From Phycisphaerales bacterium (GTDB lineage Bacteria > Planctomycetota > Phycisphaerae > UBA1845): 8,846 bases of DNA. Under the pieces are notes generated by a model, which worked only from the letters and a program-made list of their open reading frames with translations, did not search any database and was not told where the DNA came from. A program made the position numbers and the translations under genes. The stretch covers positions 1-8,846 of the forward strand of contig JACKHG010000033.1 of NCBI GenBank assembly GCA_020639115.1. The letters are read 5' to 3'. Shown here piece by piece: positions 1 to 6,086 of the stretch. The number at the start of each line of letters is the position of its first letter. The first letter of the stretch is position 1.

Positions 1-171
1 TGCGGTGGCTTGGATGCCCAGTTCGCGGAGGATGGCTTGCAGGGCGAGGAGGCAGCCGAGGGCGTCGCCGTCGGGGCGTTCGTGGGTGAGCAGGAGGGGG
101 CGGCCCCAAGCGGTGACCGGGGCGGCGGCTTCGACGTAGTCGGCGGCGGTCGGGGGGGCGAGGTCGTTCAT
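1..171 (-). CDS. nrnA: DHH-family phosphoesterase, NrnA-like (N-terminal 57 residues; runs off window)
   Basis: Only the first 57 codons are present, read from the ATG at 169-171 to the window edge. The reading contains LLLTHERPDGDALG (residues 26-39). This is motif I of the DHH phosphoesterase superfamily, in which H30, D34 and D36 would bind the catalytic metals. In the NrnA branch this motif sits about 30 residues from the start, as here. NrnA-type enzymes degrade short oligoribonucleotides and dephosphorylate 3'-phosphoadenosine 5'-phosphate in the cytoplasm. The gene lies downstream of ribF on the same strand. Many bacteria carry nrnA near ribF in the infB-rbfA-nrnA-truB-ribF neighbourhood, which supports the call. 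No strong Shine-Dalgarno precedes the ATG. The DHHA1 domain is outside the window, so a RecJ-like or other DHH protein is not fully excluded. Confidence 0.8.
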   Translation of the reverse strand, partial: MNDLAPPTAADYVEAAAPVTAWGRPLLLTHERPDGDALGCLLALQAILRELGIQATA

Positions 172-397
172 GGCGTTTGTGCCCGGTGGGGTTGTTTTAC
201 AGGAGGAAACGGAGAAAACGGAGGTTGGGGTTGGGATTTTCGGAGTGGCGGCGCGAGGGGGAGCGGCGCGTGCGGTGCGCTGCGGGCCGTGTGATTCGGA
301 CGCCCTTTCAGGGCTTGGATTGATATTCCGGGTCGCGAACCCTGGGTTTCACTCCGGGCTTTTGTGGAGCGCCTCGGCGGGGCTGTTTCGCGGGTCT
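172..397. other. Spacer between ribF and nrnA
   Basis: This 226-bp stretch has no convincing coding frame. An open minus-strand frame that begins with an ATG overlapping the ribF stop gives a proline/arginine-rich, low-complexity product and looks spurious. The ribF-proximal half holds a structured repeat-like element (see 299-363). The nrnA-proximal half (about 198-245) is purine-rich on the plus strand, so the nrnA leader would be pyrimidine-rich. No clear promoter for nrnA was found. Confidence 0.5.
299..363 (+). repeat. Candidate interspersed repeat element with short hairpins
   Basis: The segment starts with GACGCCCTTTCAGGGCTT, in which GCCCT (302-306) and AGGGC (310-314) form a 5-bp hairpin. 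It continues through a near-palindromic GGGTCGCGAACCC and ends with a CCTGGGTTTCACTCCGGG stretch. From general knowledge, the 'gccctttcagggc ... ccctgggtttc' layout resembles a class of uncharacterised interspersed repeats found many times in some planctomycete, Verrucomicrobia and Bacteroidetes genomes. Only one copy occurs in this window, so the repeat status is recognised by resemblance and not shown here. It lies between ribF and nrnA and would be in their shared transcript if they are co-transcribed. Confidence 0.45.
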
Positions 398-1322
398 TCA
401 TTTCGTCAGTTCCCTTACGCGGGCGATGTCGGACTGGATCTGGGCGATGAGTTTTTCGGGGGAGCCGAAGCGCTGCTGGGCGCGGATCCAGTGGGTCACG
501 TGGACGGCTACGGAACGGGCGTAGAGGTCACCGGAGAAGTCGAGCAGGTGGGCCTCGAACTGGCGGGCGTCGCCGGCGAAGGTCGGGGTGTGGCCGATGC
601 TGATGGCGGCGGGCACGGCGCGGTTGTCGGTGTCGACGAAGCCGGCGTAGACGCCGTCGCCGGGGAGCAGGACCGCGGGCGTGCGGATGTTCGCGGTTGG
701 GAATCCCAGGTCGCGGCCGCGGGCGGCTCCGGGCACGACGGTGCCGGTGAGGATGTAGGGGCGGCCGAGGGCTGCGGTGACGCTGGTCATTTCTCCGGCA
801 GAGACGAGCCGGCGGACGAGCGAGCTGGAGATGCGTTCGGTCGTTCCGTCGGCGAGTTCCTGCTGGACGGGCTCGACGACGACGGTGCGGTATCCGCAGG
901 CGGACTCGTGGTCGCGCAGGGTCGCGATGTCGCCGGCGCGGTTGTGGCCGAAGCGGAAGTTGCGGCCCTCGACGATGGCCTGCGGCTGGAAGCGGGCGAC
1001 GAGGACGTCGCGGATGAACGCGGCGGCCTCGATCGCGAAGAGTTCGGGCGTGCTGGCGGCGACGACGACGCAGTCGGCGCCGGCTGACGCGAGGGCCTCG
1101 ATATTTCTGGGCGGGGTGCTGGAGTCGCCTGGGGCGAGTTCGGGGCGGAGCACGCTGATGGGGTGGGGCTCGAAGGTGAGGGCGACGACGGAAGGTGGCG
1201 GTCCGCCGCCAGGTCGCGGCGGTATGATGATCGCCTGGTGGCTGCGGTGTACGCTGGTCGAAGGCGACCGTGAGGATGGACGGGCGATGCCGCGAAGCAG
1301 GTCGCAGACCGTGAACGACCAC
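398..1322 (-). CDS. ribF: RibF, bifunctional riboflavin kinase/FAD synthetase, 5' end frameshifted as read
   Basis: RibF phosphorylates riboflavin to FMN and adenylates FMN to FAD in the cytoplasm. From about 1185 down to the TGA at 398-400 one frame is clean and gives, in order, LTFEPHP, VEGRNFRFGHNRAGD (FAD synthetase core), RISSSLVR, GRDLGFPTANI (flavokinase signature), GDGVYAG, FEAHLLDFSGDLY and a C-terminal AQIQSDIARVRELTK. Length is about 305 residues, normal for the family. The first 45 or so codons are spread over at least two frames. SILTV and FD are in one frame, and VHRSHQAII in the next. The expected nucleotide-binding signature G-x-FDGVHxxH can be rebuilt only by assuming short indels. 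I place the start near the GTG at 1320-1322, but it is uncertain. Because the fragments are well conserved, sequencing error is more likely than gene decay. Confidence 0.85.
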
Positions 1323-1667
1323 AAGGGCGGCCTGGGTCAGATGCGAGAATCGTGAACCTGCAGGAAGCGATACGCGGGTGGGGAAGGAAACGAGGGCTGG
1401 TATTAGGTGGTGGGATTGAGGAATGAGGGATTGAGGACTGAGGTTAAGCGGAGCGGACTGTGGAAGCGCAGGGGAGCGGGGCCAGCGCTGATGGGGGGAT
1501 GCGCTGTTGCTGCGTGGGGGGCTGGTGTGGGATACTGGGTTGCAGGATGCGGATCATCAACCGTTGAAGCCGATACCGCGGCGAGTATGCTCGACGCGGG
1601 GTTGTCAGATTAGCGTTATCGCGGTGCTGCGGCACGTGCGCTGGGGCTGATCGACGAGATCGCGGGG
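1323..1667. other. Divergent spacer between ribF and the glycosyltransferase
   Basis: This region separates the minus-strand ribF from the plus-strand glycosyltransferase, so promoters for both should lie here; none stands out. It contains a 15-bp tandem repeat (1412-1441). It also holds an ATG at 1547 that opens a short reading MRIINR before a TGA at 1565-1567. From about 1614 to 1667 the sequence already reads in the glycosyltransferase frame (YRGAAARALGLIDEIAG). The gene probably begins earlier than its first obvious start codon. Confidence 0.5.
1412..1441 (+). repeat. Two-copy 15-bp tandem repeat
   Basis: GGGATTGAGGAATGA is followed directly by GGGATTGAGGACTGA, with one mismatch and a further GG after the second copy. 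It lies in the divergent spacer between ribF and the glycosyltransferase. No role is evident. Confidence 0.7.
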
Positions 1668-2645
1668 GTGCGGCTGGTGACGTCGGCGCAGGAGGCGTTG
1701 TCGCTGACGCTGGGGCCGGTGCAGGTCACGGTATACGACGAGTTGAACTGGCTGATGCGTTCGCGGCGAATGCGGCGGTTGCTGGATTTGCTGGCGGAGC
1801 GGCCGCCGAGCGTGGTGCACGCGATGTCAGCCGGCTCGTACGGGGTGGCTGAGGCTGTTGCGGTCGAGTACGACGCGGACCTTATTTACCAGATCACGGC
1901 GGTTGAGGACCTGGACGCGGTGCTGGCGTCGACGCACACGGGTCTGCGGCGCGTGGTGTGCGCGAGTGCGCCGTTGCGCGAGCGGTACTTGGCGGCGAGC
2001 GGGGCGGCGCCGGAGCAGGTGGCGTTGATCCGGCCGGGGGTGGTGTGTGCGGAGGGGCCGACGTGCTTTCTGGACGACGAACGCGAGCCGACGGTGCTGA
2101 GCACGGCTGACCTGTTGCCGGGCACGGGCGTGGACCGGTTGATCGAGGCGGTGCATCTGCTGCACAGCCGGGGGTATCGGTTTCTGACGTTTCTGCTGGG
2201 GGCTGGGCCGGAGGAGCATCGGTTGCGGTTGCTGGTGAAGGAGCGAGGGCTGACCTCGTGCGTGGTGTTTGCCCAGCCGGAGGGGGCGACGATCCGGGCG
2301 ATGGTGGGGGCGGACGTGTTCATTCAGCCGGGTGCGGAGCAGGCGTTGTCGGCGCGGACGTTGCAGGCGTTGGGTCAGGGGATGGCGGTGATCGGGGTGC
2401 GGGGCGGCGTGCACGATGCGTACATCGCGGACCAGACGGCGCTGGTGGTGGAGCATTCGTCGGCGGGCACGCTGGCGGACGCGATGGCGCGGTTACTGGA
2501 CGATCACGCGTTGGCGCGGCGGTTGGCGGAGGGGGCGATTGCGCACATGAAGGCGCAGCACACGATGAGCGCGATGGTGCAGCAGACGGTGGAGGTGTAC
2601 CGCGCGATGGCGCTGCATCGGGCGACGTTTCCGATCAACCGGTAG
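1668..2645 (+). CDS. Glycosyltransferase, GT4-like (group 1), N-terminus unresolved
   Basis: The 325-residue reading has the layout of a GT-B fold glycosyltransferase. The N-terminal half contains PPSVVHAMSAGSYGVAEAVA (about 46-65), the usual 'we could hear of him' strand-helix of the acceptor domain. The C-terminal half has a PTVLSTADLLPGTGVDRLIEA segment (141-161), LLGAGPEEHRL (177-187) and ADVFIQPGAEQALSARTL (215-232), typical of nucleotide-sugar binding. The second glutamate of the usual EX7E motif appears to be a glutamine (Q233). The start is doubtful. GTG at 1668 is the first start in frame, yet family-like sequence extends upstream to about 1614, just after an in-frame TAG at 1611-1613. 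An upstream indel or a missed start is likely. The substrate is unknown. asnS begins 48 bp downstream on the same strand. Confidence 0.75.
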   Translation: MRLVTSAQEALSLTLGPVQVTVYDELNWLMRSRRMRRLLDLLAERPPSVVHAMSAGSYGVAEAVAVEYDADLIYQITAVEDLDAVLASTHTGLRRVVCASAPLRERYLAASGAAPEQVALIRPGVVCAEGPTCFLDDEREPTVLSTADLLPGTGVDRLIEAVHLLHSRGYRFLTFLLGAGPEEHRLRLLVKERGLTSCVVFAQPEGATIRAMVGADVFIQPGAEQALSARTLQALGQGMAVIGVRGGVHDAYIADQTALVVEHSSAGTLADAMARLLDDHALARRLAEGAIAHMKAQHTMSAMVQQTVEVYRAMALHRATFPINR

Positions 2646-2657
2646 GGGCTGGCTGGC

Positions 2658-2686
2658 TTGCGGGTCTGGGGCGGGACCCCTATAAC
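2658..2686 (+). promoter_or_regulatory. Candidate sigma-70-type promoter for asnS
   Basis: TTGCGG at 2658-2663 and TATAAC at 2681-2686 are separated by 17 bp. The -10 matches the consensus at 5 of 6 positions and the -35 at 3 of 6. Transcription would start about 7 nt after the -10, at or next to the asnS ATG (2694). There is no purine-rich ribosome binding site in between, so the transcript could be leaderless. This is a visual match only. Confidence 0.45.
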
Positions 2687-2693
2687 GTCGGGC

Positions 2694-4195
2694 ATGAAAA
2701 ACGACCCCACACCCATCAGTCAACTGCGTGAACACATCGGTCAAGAGGTGCAACTGTCGGGCTGGGTCTTCAAGTGCCGGCCGACGGGGAAGCTGATTTT
2801 TCTGACGGTGCGCGACGGCACGGGTCTGTGCCAGTGCGTGGTGGAAAAGGGCGAGGCGACGGAGGGGTTCTTCGACGTCGCGAAGCATCTGGCGCAGGAG
2901 TCGGCGGTGTGCGTGCGCGGGACGGTGCGCGCGGACGAGCGGGCGCCGGGCGGGTGCGAGCTGGACGTGACGGGCGTGGAGGTGGTGCACGCCGCGGTGG
3001 ATTATCCGATCACGCCGAAGCCGCACGGGGTCGAGTTTCTGATGAAGAACCGGCACCTGTGGTTCCGGTCGCGGCGGCAGTTTCTGATTTTGAAGATCCG
3101 GGCGACGCTGGTTGACGCGATCCGGCAGTTCTTCAATGGCCACGGTTTCACGCTGATCGACACGCTGGATTCGCGTGCTGCCGGCGGGCGAGGGGGGCGC
3201 AGACGTGCCTTCCAGGTGACTACTTCCGGCGAGCCGGTTTACCTGGGGCGCAGACGGGGCAGCTCTACGTCGAGGCGGCGTGCATGTCGCACGGCAAGGT
3301 GTACTCGTTTCGCCGACGTTCCCGCGGAGAAATCCAAGACGCGGCGGCACCTCACGGAGTCGGATGGTGGAGCGGAGATCGCGTTCGCGGGTCTGGACGA
3401 CGTGATCGGCGTGGCGAGGACTTCGTGTGTAGCGTCGGCCAGCGTGGGTGCTGGCGATTACCGCGCGGAGCCTGTCGAGCTGGGCGGATGTCGCGGAGCT
3501 GGAGCGGATCCAGAAGCTGCTCTACCGGCTGAAGTACATGGAGGCGGCGGACATCTCCGCGGGCCGTGGCGAAGGAGCTGCTGGATGCGACTCTGGCGGA
3601 GAAGAACGGCGGATCGCGGAGCCTTTGAGGAAGGAGATTCTGAGCCGGGAGCAGACCAAGTCGGCGGCGAAGGTGGCAGAAGGACAAGGCCGCGCAGCAG
3701 GTGATCGCGGGATCGAGGAGCGTAATGAGCTGCAGGAGCAGGTTGGGGAATATTCCGCATCACCTGGAGCTGGCGGCGAATTTCCAGGTGGGCAGCGACC
3801 TGGGGGGCTCGGACGAGACGATCATTTCGCGGCTGCACGAGCGGCCGGTCTTCGTGACGCACTACCCGCGGGAGGTGAAGGCGTTCTACATGCGGCAGGA
3901 TCGGGAGGATCCCAAGTTCGTGGAGAACTTCGACCTGCTGGCGCCGGAAGGGTTCGGGGAGATCATCGGGGGTTCGGCGCGGGAGGAGGACTACGAGCGG
4001 CTCGTGGGGCGGATGGCGGAGGAGGGGCTTGCGCGGGAGCCGTACGAGTGGTACCTGGATCTGCGGCGGTACGGGAGCGTGCCGCACGGGGGATTTGGGC
4101 TGGGGGTGGAGCGGACGCTGGCGTGGATCTGCGGGTTGAAGCACATACGGGAGACGATTCCGTTTCCGCGGATGCTGGGTACGGTGTACCCGTAG
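2694..4195 (+). pseudogene. asnS: AsnS, asparaginyl-tRNA synthetase, with multiple frameshifts as read
   Basis: AsnS charges tRNA(Asn) with asparagine (class II synthetase). From the ATG at 2694 to about 3164 one frame is clean: an OB-fold anticodon-binding domain (LREHIGQEVQLSGWVF, LTVRDGTG) followed by AVDYPITPKPHGVEFLMKNR and HLWFRSRRQ, hallmarks of AsnS rather than AspRS. From about 3749 to the TAG a different frame is clean. It gives NIPHHLELAANF, a catalytic-domain segment, and class II motif 3 GGFGLGVERTLAWICGL, ending ETIPFPRMLGTVYP. In between (3165-3748) recognisable pieces jump among all three frames, e.g. GQLYVEAACMSHGKVYSF, EKSKTRRHLTE (motif 2), AFAGLDDVIG and VAELERIQK. Total span fits one full-length gene. 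Many lesions look like one-base changes in short homopolymers, so base-call error is the likeliest cause; true pseudogenisation is the alternative. TTG at 2658 is in frame, but ATG 2694 fits the family start better. Confidence 0.88.
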
Positions 4196-4217
4196 TTGTG
4201 GGTGGTCGGCCGCCGAT

Positions 4218-4233
4218 GTTTTATCAATAAAAC
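4218..4233. promoter_or_regulatory. AT-rich palindrome 1 (possible operator)
   Basis: GTTTTATCAATAAAAC is a perfect inverted repeat with 7-bp arms and a 2-bp centre. It matches the second palindrome (4237-4252) at 11 of 16 positions, with centres 19 bp apart, close to two helical turns. Such a pair is typical of sites for a dimeric repressor or activator, but no regulator gene is in the window. A weak terminator for asnS is less likely, because the stem is AT-only inside and no T-run follows. Confidence 0.5.
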
Positions 4234-4236
4234 TTT

Positions 4237-4252
4237 GTTTGACATATCAAAC
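4237..4252. promoter_or_regulatory. AT-rich palindrome 2 (possible operator)
   Basis: GTTTGACATATCAAAC has perfect 6-bp arms (GTTTGA/TCAAAC) around CATA. The left arm and centre contain TTGACA (4239-4244), so binding here would cover the candidate -35 element. The arms have an FNR-like look, but the spacing is too short for an FNR box (TTGA-N4-TCAA instead of N6). Confidence 0.5.
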
Positions 4253-4266
4253 TTCTTCGTTAATCT
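4239..4266 (+). promoter_or_regulatory. Candidate promoter overlapping palindrome 2
   Basis: A perfect -35 hexamer TTGACA (4239-4244) is followed after 16 bp by TAATCT (4261-4266), a weak -10 with 3 of 6 matches. If real it would drive the membrane-protein gene, leaving a leader of about 250 nt or more. The -35 overlap with a palindrome is a common arrangement for repression. Confidence 0.3.
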
Positions 4267-4429
4267 CGCGACCCGTGCGGTCGGGCGTCTCGGCGGCGTC
4301 TATGGCGGGGTCAAGGCGGGGATACTCACCCGCGAGCGCAGCGTTTGAGGCACGGGGGGTGGTTTTGGCCCAAGCGCGGCGGTGGTGGGCAGGGGGCGCG
4401 GCGGCCCGTGCACTTGGGAAAACAAAATA

Positions 4430-4455
4430 CGCAGTTTCGCCGCGCCGAATCTGCG
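4430..4455 (+). other. Stem-loop in the spacer before the membrane-protein gene
   Basis: CGCAGTTTCG (4430-4439) pairs with CGAATCTGCG (4446-4455) around a 6-nt loop, with a single T-T mismatch inside a 10-bp stem. There is no T-run after it. It could be a leader hairpin or chance in GC-rich DNA. Confidence 0.35.
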
Positions 4456-4527
4456 CATGCGACTAGGATTGAACGATAACCTGCGCCGCGAGGGGCCGAT
4501 CGGGCGCTAACGACTCCAACGAGCGCG

Positions 4528-5079
4528 ATGGCAGGGTATCCACGAGCGAACAGCGAGGCTTGCCGAGGTGCGGACCGCCGCAGCCGGGTCGTTATGGACC
4601 GGTTGCTGTGGGCGGTGATGCTTGCGCTGCACGGCTACGGGCTGACGGTGGGCGTGGCCCACGGTTCGCTCTCGGCGTCGTCGGTGCTGGGGCTCGGGCT
4701 CGCCAACCTGCTGTTTCTGTTCAAGCTGCTGGACGTGGCGTGGCTGCGGTTCCGCTGGACGCCGCGGGTGGCGCTGGTGTGGCTCGTGGCGATTGCGATT
4801 GCGCACGCCGAGTTGATTCCGCACGTGGGCGGTGCGGGGATGAGTCACTGGACGCCGCTCGTCGTCGCGACACTGGGCGGTTTGTCGGTTGAGCCCGGTC
4901 GACGGGCGGGGACGCGCAGTACGGAGCGCGGCCTGCAGCGGGCGATGCGTCGTCCGCAGACGTGGCTGGCGGCCTGGCAATTCGCTTTTTCCCGTGCCGA
5001 TGCGCACGCAGTCATCCTGCGAAGAATTCGCGCCACCACCTTCGGCAGGCTGGATCCCCCGCCTGCTCCCGCCGTCTAG
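4528..5079 (+). CDS. Small predicted membrane protein, function unknown
   Basis: The 183-residue reading has hydrophobic stretches consistent with three to four membrane spans: LLWAVMLALHGYGLTVGVA (about 26-44), LGLGLANLLFLFKLLDVAWL (52-71 region), VALVWLVAIAIAHAEL (about 80-96) and TPLVVATLGGLSV (about 107-119). The C-terminal 60 residues are polar and arginine-rich. I do not recognise the family. The start is ambiguous: ATG at 4528 adds a polar 22-residue leader, while ATG at 4594 (MDRLLWAVM) begins right at the first span. Neither has a clear Shine-Dalgarno. The membrane core looks genuine because the hydrophobic segments are well formed. The tail is less certain and could reflect a late frameshift. 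It follows the palindrome-bearing spacer. Confidence 0.55.
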   Translation: MAGYPRANSEACRGADRRSRVVMDRLLWAVMLALHGYGLTVGVAHGSLSASSVLGLGLANLLFLFKLLDVAWLRFRWTPRVALVWLVAIAIAHAELIPHVGGAGMSHWTPLVVATLGGLSVEPGRRAGTRSTERGLQRAMRRPQTWLAAWQFAFSRADAHAVILRRIRATTFGRLDPPPAPAV

Positions 5080-5123
5080 TTATCTCGTTACATCCCATAC
5101 GAAGAGCGACGGTGTGCTCCTGC

Positions 5124-5148
5124 GCCTGCAGTGGCAGGCTGGGCGCCC
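5124..5148 (+). terminator. GC-rich hairpin downstream of the membrane-protein gene
   Basis: GCCTGC (5124-5129) and GCAGGC (5134-5139) form a 6-bp stem with an AGTG loop, immediately followed by the palindrome GGGCGCCC (5141-5148). It lies 45 bp after the stop of the membrane-protein gene. No T-run follows, so intrinsic termination is doubtful; it could be a 3'-end processing or stabilising structure. Confidence 0.25.
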
Positions 5149-5202
5149 GCGTATGCACGTGGGAACGCGCGCCGTCACCCGTGACCTGACCAATTGAACA
5201 GC

Positions 5203-5217
5203 CGAGAGACTCTCTCG
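5203..5217. promoter_or_regulatory. Palindrome in the leader of the PEP-CTERM gene
   Basis: CGAGAGACTCTCTCG is a perfect inverted repeat with 7-bp arms and one central base. It ends 27 bp before the ATG of the PEP-CTERM gene and about 10 bp before its AGGAG ribosome binding site (5228-5232). It could be an operator or an RNA hairpin near the translation start. Confidence 0.4.
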
Positions 5218-5244
5218 CAATAGCCCCAGGAGTTTGAAAATACC

Positions 5245-5994
5245 ATGAATGTTCGCATTTTCTCAGCGATTTTCGCGATCGGTGGCATCGTCTGCGCGCC
5301 GGCGCTGGCTGACATTCCCGTCGAGAAGGACTTCATGACGACGGCGTGGTCGTTCAGTTCGCCGTCGCATGTGCTCGGGCTGGATGATCCCGGGCGCACG
5401 CAGTTGGGCGTTTCGACGTCCGCGCCATTCGAGTTCGGATCCGCACCGGACTATCCCTTCGAAGAGACCACGTACTTCACGTTCGACTTCAACCCGAGCA
5501 ACTACTCGGGCCCGGTGGCGAGCGCCATCCTGTCGGTCGAGACGGTCACGCGCTCGCTCGGCCCGGGCATCACCATTCCGTATCCGAGCCCGACGCAGGC
5601 GTTCAACATTTCGGCGCACCGTGTGCTTTCCGATCCGACGGCGATCGACGGGAGCGCGGACACGGGTCCGGGCTCGTACGTGGAGTTCAAGAACACCCAA
5701 CTTGGCGCGGTGGAGGACACGGTGGGGGTGAACGGACCGGGCGTCGTCTCGTGGGACATCACCGCTTTGGTGAATGAGTGGATTGCCAATGGCGACGCCA
5801 ACTTCGACTACTCGGTGGCGATGACCGGGCGGGTGGGCAACCCGGCGGACACTGCGGATCTCGGGGCGTTCCACGCCTTCGTGAACCGGGAAGCCAATCC
5901 GAACGGCTACTACGCGCGGATTTCCGTGCCGGAGCCGGCGACGATGAGCGTCATGGCGTTCGGGGCGTTGGTGCTGCTGCGCCGGCGGCGGTAG
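5245..5994 (+). CDS. Secreted PEP-CTERM-sorted protein with a beta-sandwich-like body
   Basis: The 249-residue product has a signal peptide (MNVRIFSAIFAIGGIVCAP, with cleavage near APALA-D, residue 23). It ends in a PEP-CTERM sorting signal: VPEP at 228-231, a hydrophobic run (MSVMAFGALVLL) and a final RRRR. Such proteins are exported, then recognised by an exosortase in the inner membrane and moved to the cell surface or exopolysaccharide. The body is probably all-beta. The segment VVSWDITALVNEWIANGDANFDYSVAMTG (start near residue 170) resembles the W-D-T-x-x-V-x-x-W pattern of DNRLRE/CBM96-like modules, which is suggestive only. No catalytic motif was seen. AGGAG at 5228-5232 lies 12 nt before the ATG. 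The next gene encodes a protein with a similar body but a dockerin tail. No exosortase gene is in the window. Confidence 0.85.
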   Translation: MNVRIFSAIFAIGGIVCAPALADIPVEKDFMTTAWSFSSPSHVLGLDDPGRTQLGVSTSAPFEFGSAPDYPFEETTYFTFDFNPSNYSGPVASAILSVETVTRSLGPGITIPYPSPTQAFNISAHRVLSDPTAIDGSADTGPGSYVEFKNTQLGAVEDTVGVNGPGVVSWDITALVNEWIANGDANFDYSVAMTGRVGNPADTADLGAFHAFVNREANPNGYYARISVPEPATMSVMAFGALVLLRRRR

Positions 5995-6012
5995 GCCGCG
6001 ATGAAACCGGGT

Positions 6013-6040
6013 CCCCCTGCGCCCCCGCGGGCGCAGGGGG
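6013..6040 (+). terminator. Very strong GC-rich stem-loop between the PEP-CTERM and dockerin genes
   Basis: CCCCCTGCGCCC (6013-6024) and GGGCGCAGGGGG (6029-6040) form a perfect 12-bp stem around a CCGC loop, 18 bp after the PEP-CTERM gene's stop. No T-run follows, so it is not a textbook intrinsic terminator. It may terminate weakly, protect the upstream mRNA 3' end, or be a repeated palindromic element. Confidence 0.5.
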
Positions 6041-6062
6041 GGACGTATCCGCACACCCCCGA

Positions 6063-6080
6063 GGCGCCGCCTGCGGCGCC
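6063..6080 (+). other. Second stem-loop just ahead of the dockerin gene's ribosome binding site
   Basis: GGCGCCGC (6063-6070) and GCGGCGCC (6073-6080) are perfect 8-bp arms around CT (in RNA the innermost pair would open). The structure ends 6 nt before the GGAGG at 6087-6091. It could affect translation initiation of the dockerin gene. Confidence 0.4.
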
Positions 6081-6086
6081 CGTGTT

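Larger units (their letters stand above)
4196..4527. other. Spacer downstream of asnS
   Basis: No convincing gene is present in these 332 bp. A 75-residue plus-strand frame beginning TTG at 4239 shows no recognisable features. The first 70 bp are strikingly AT-rich against the GC-rich surroundings and carry two palindromes and a promoter-like match. A further stem-loop lies at 4430-4455. No T-run terminator follows asnS. Confidence 0.55.

Noticed and set aside
168..401. A 77-residue minus-strand frame starting at the ribF stop (ATGA-type overlap)
   Set aside because: The overlap looks operon-like, but the translation is Pro/Arg-rich and runs through the repeat-like element. It is not protein-like.
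170..1087. A 305-residue plus-strand open frame opposite ribF
   Set aside because: It is Gly/Asp/Ala-rich shadow sequence; the minus strand encodes clear RibF motifs.
3448..4230. A 260-residue plus-strand frame across the end of asnS
   Set aside because: Its first part carries a piece of AsnS (VAELERIQKLLYRLKYMEAADI) because of a frameshift, and the rest is out of frame with the conserved AsnS C-terminus. It is not a separate gene.
4237..4252. FNR/CRP-type binding site
   Set aside because: The TTGA/TCAA arms fit, but the spacing is 4 bp instead of the 6 bp of an FNR box (TTGAT-N4-ATCAA), so it was kept only as an unassigned palindrome.
4196..4527. tRNA or other known structured RNA in the asnS downstream spacer
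   Set aside because: No cloverleaf, T-loop sequence or recognisable riboswitch core was found on either strand; only isolated hairpins are present.
5080..5244. Sigma-54 promoter for the PEP-CTERM gene
   Set aside because: A TGGCAGG occurs near 5132, but no GC-containing -12 element (TTGCW) lies at the required spacing.
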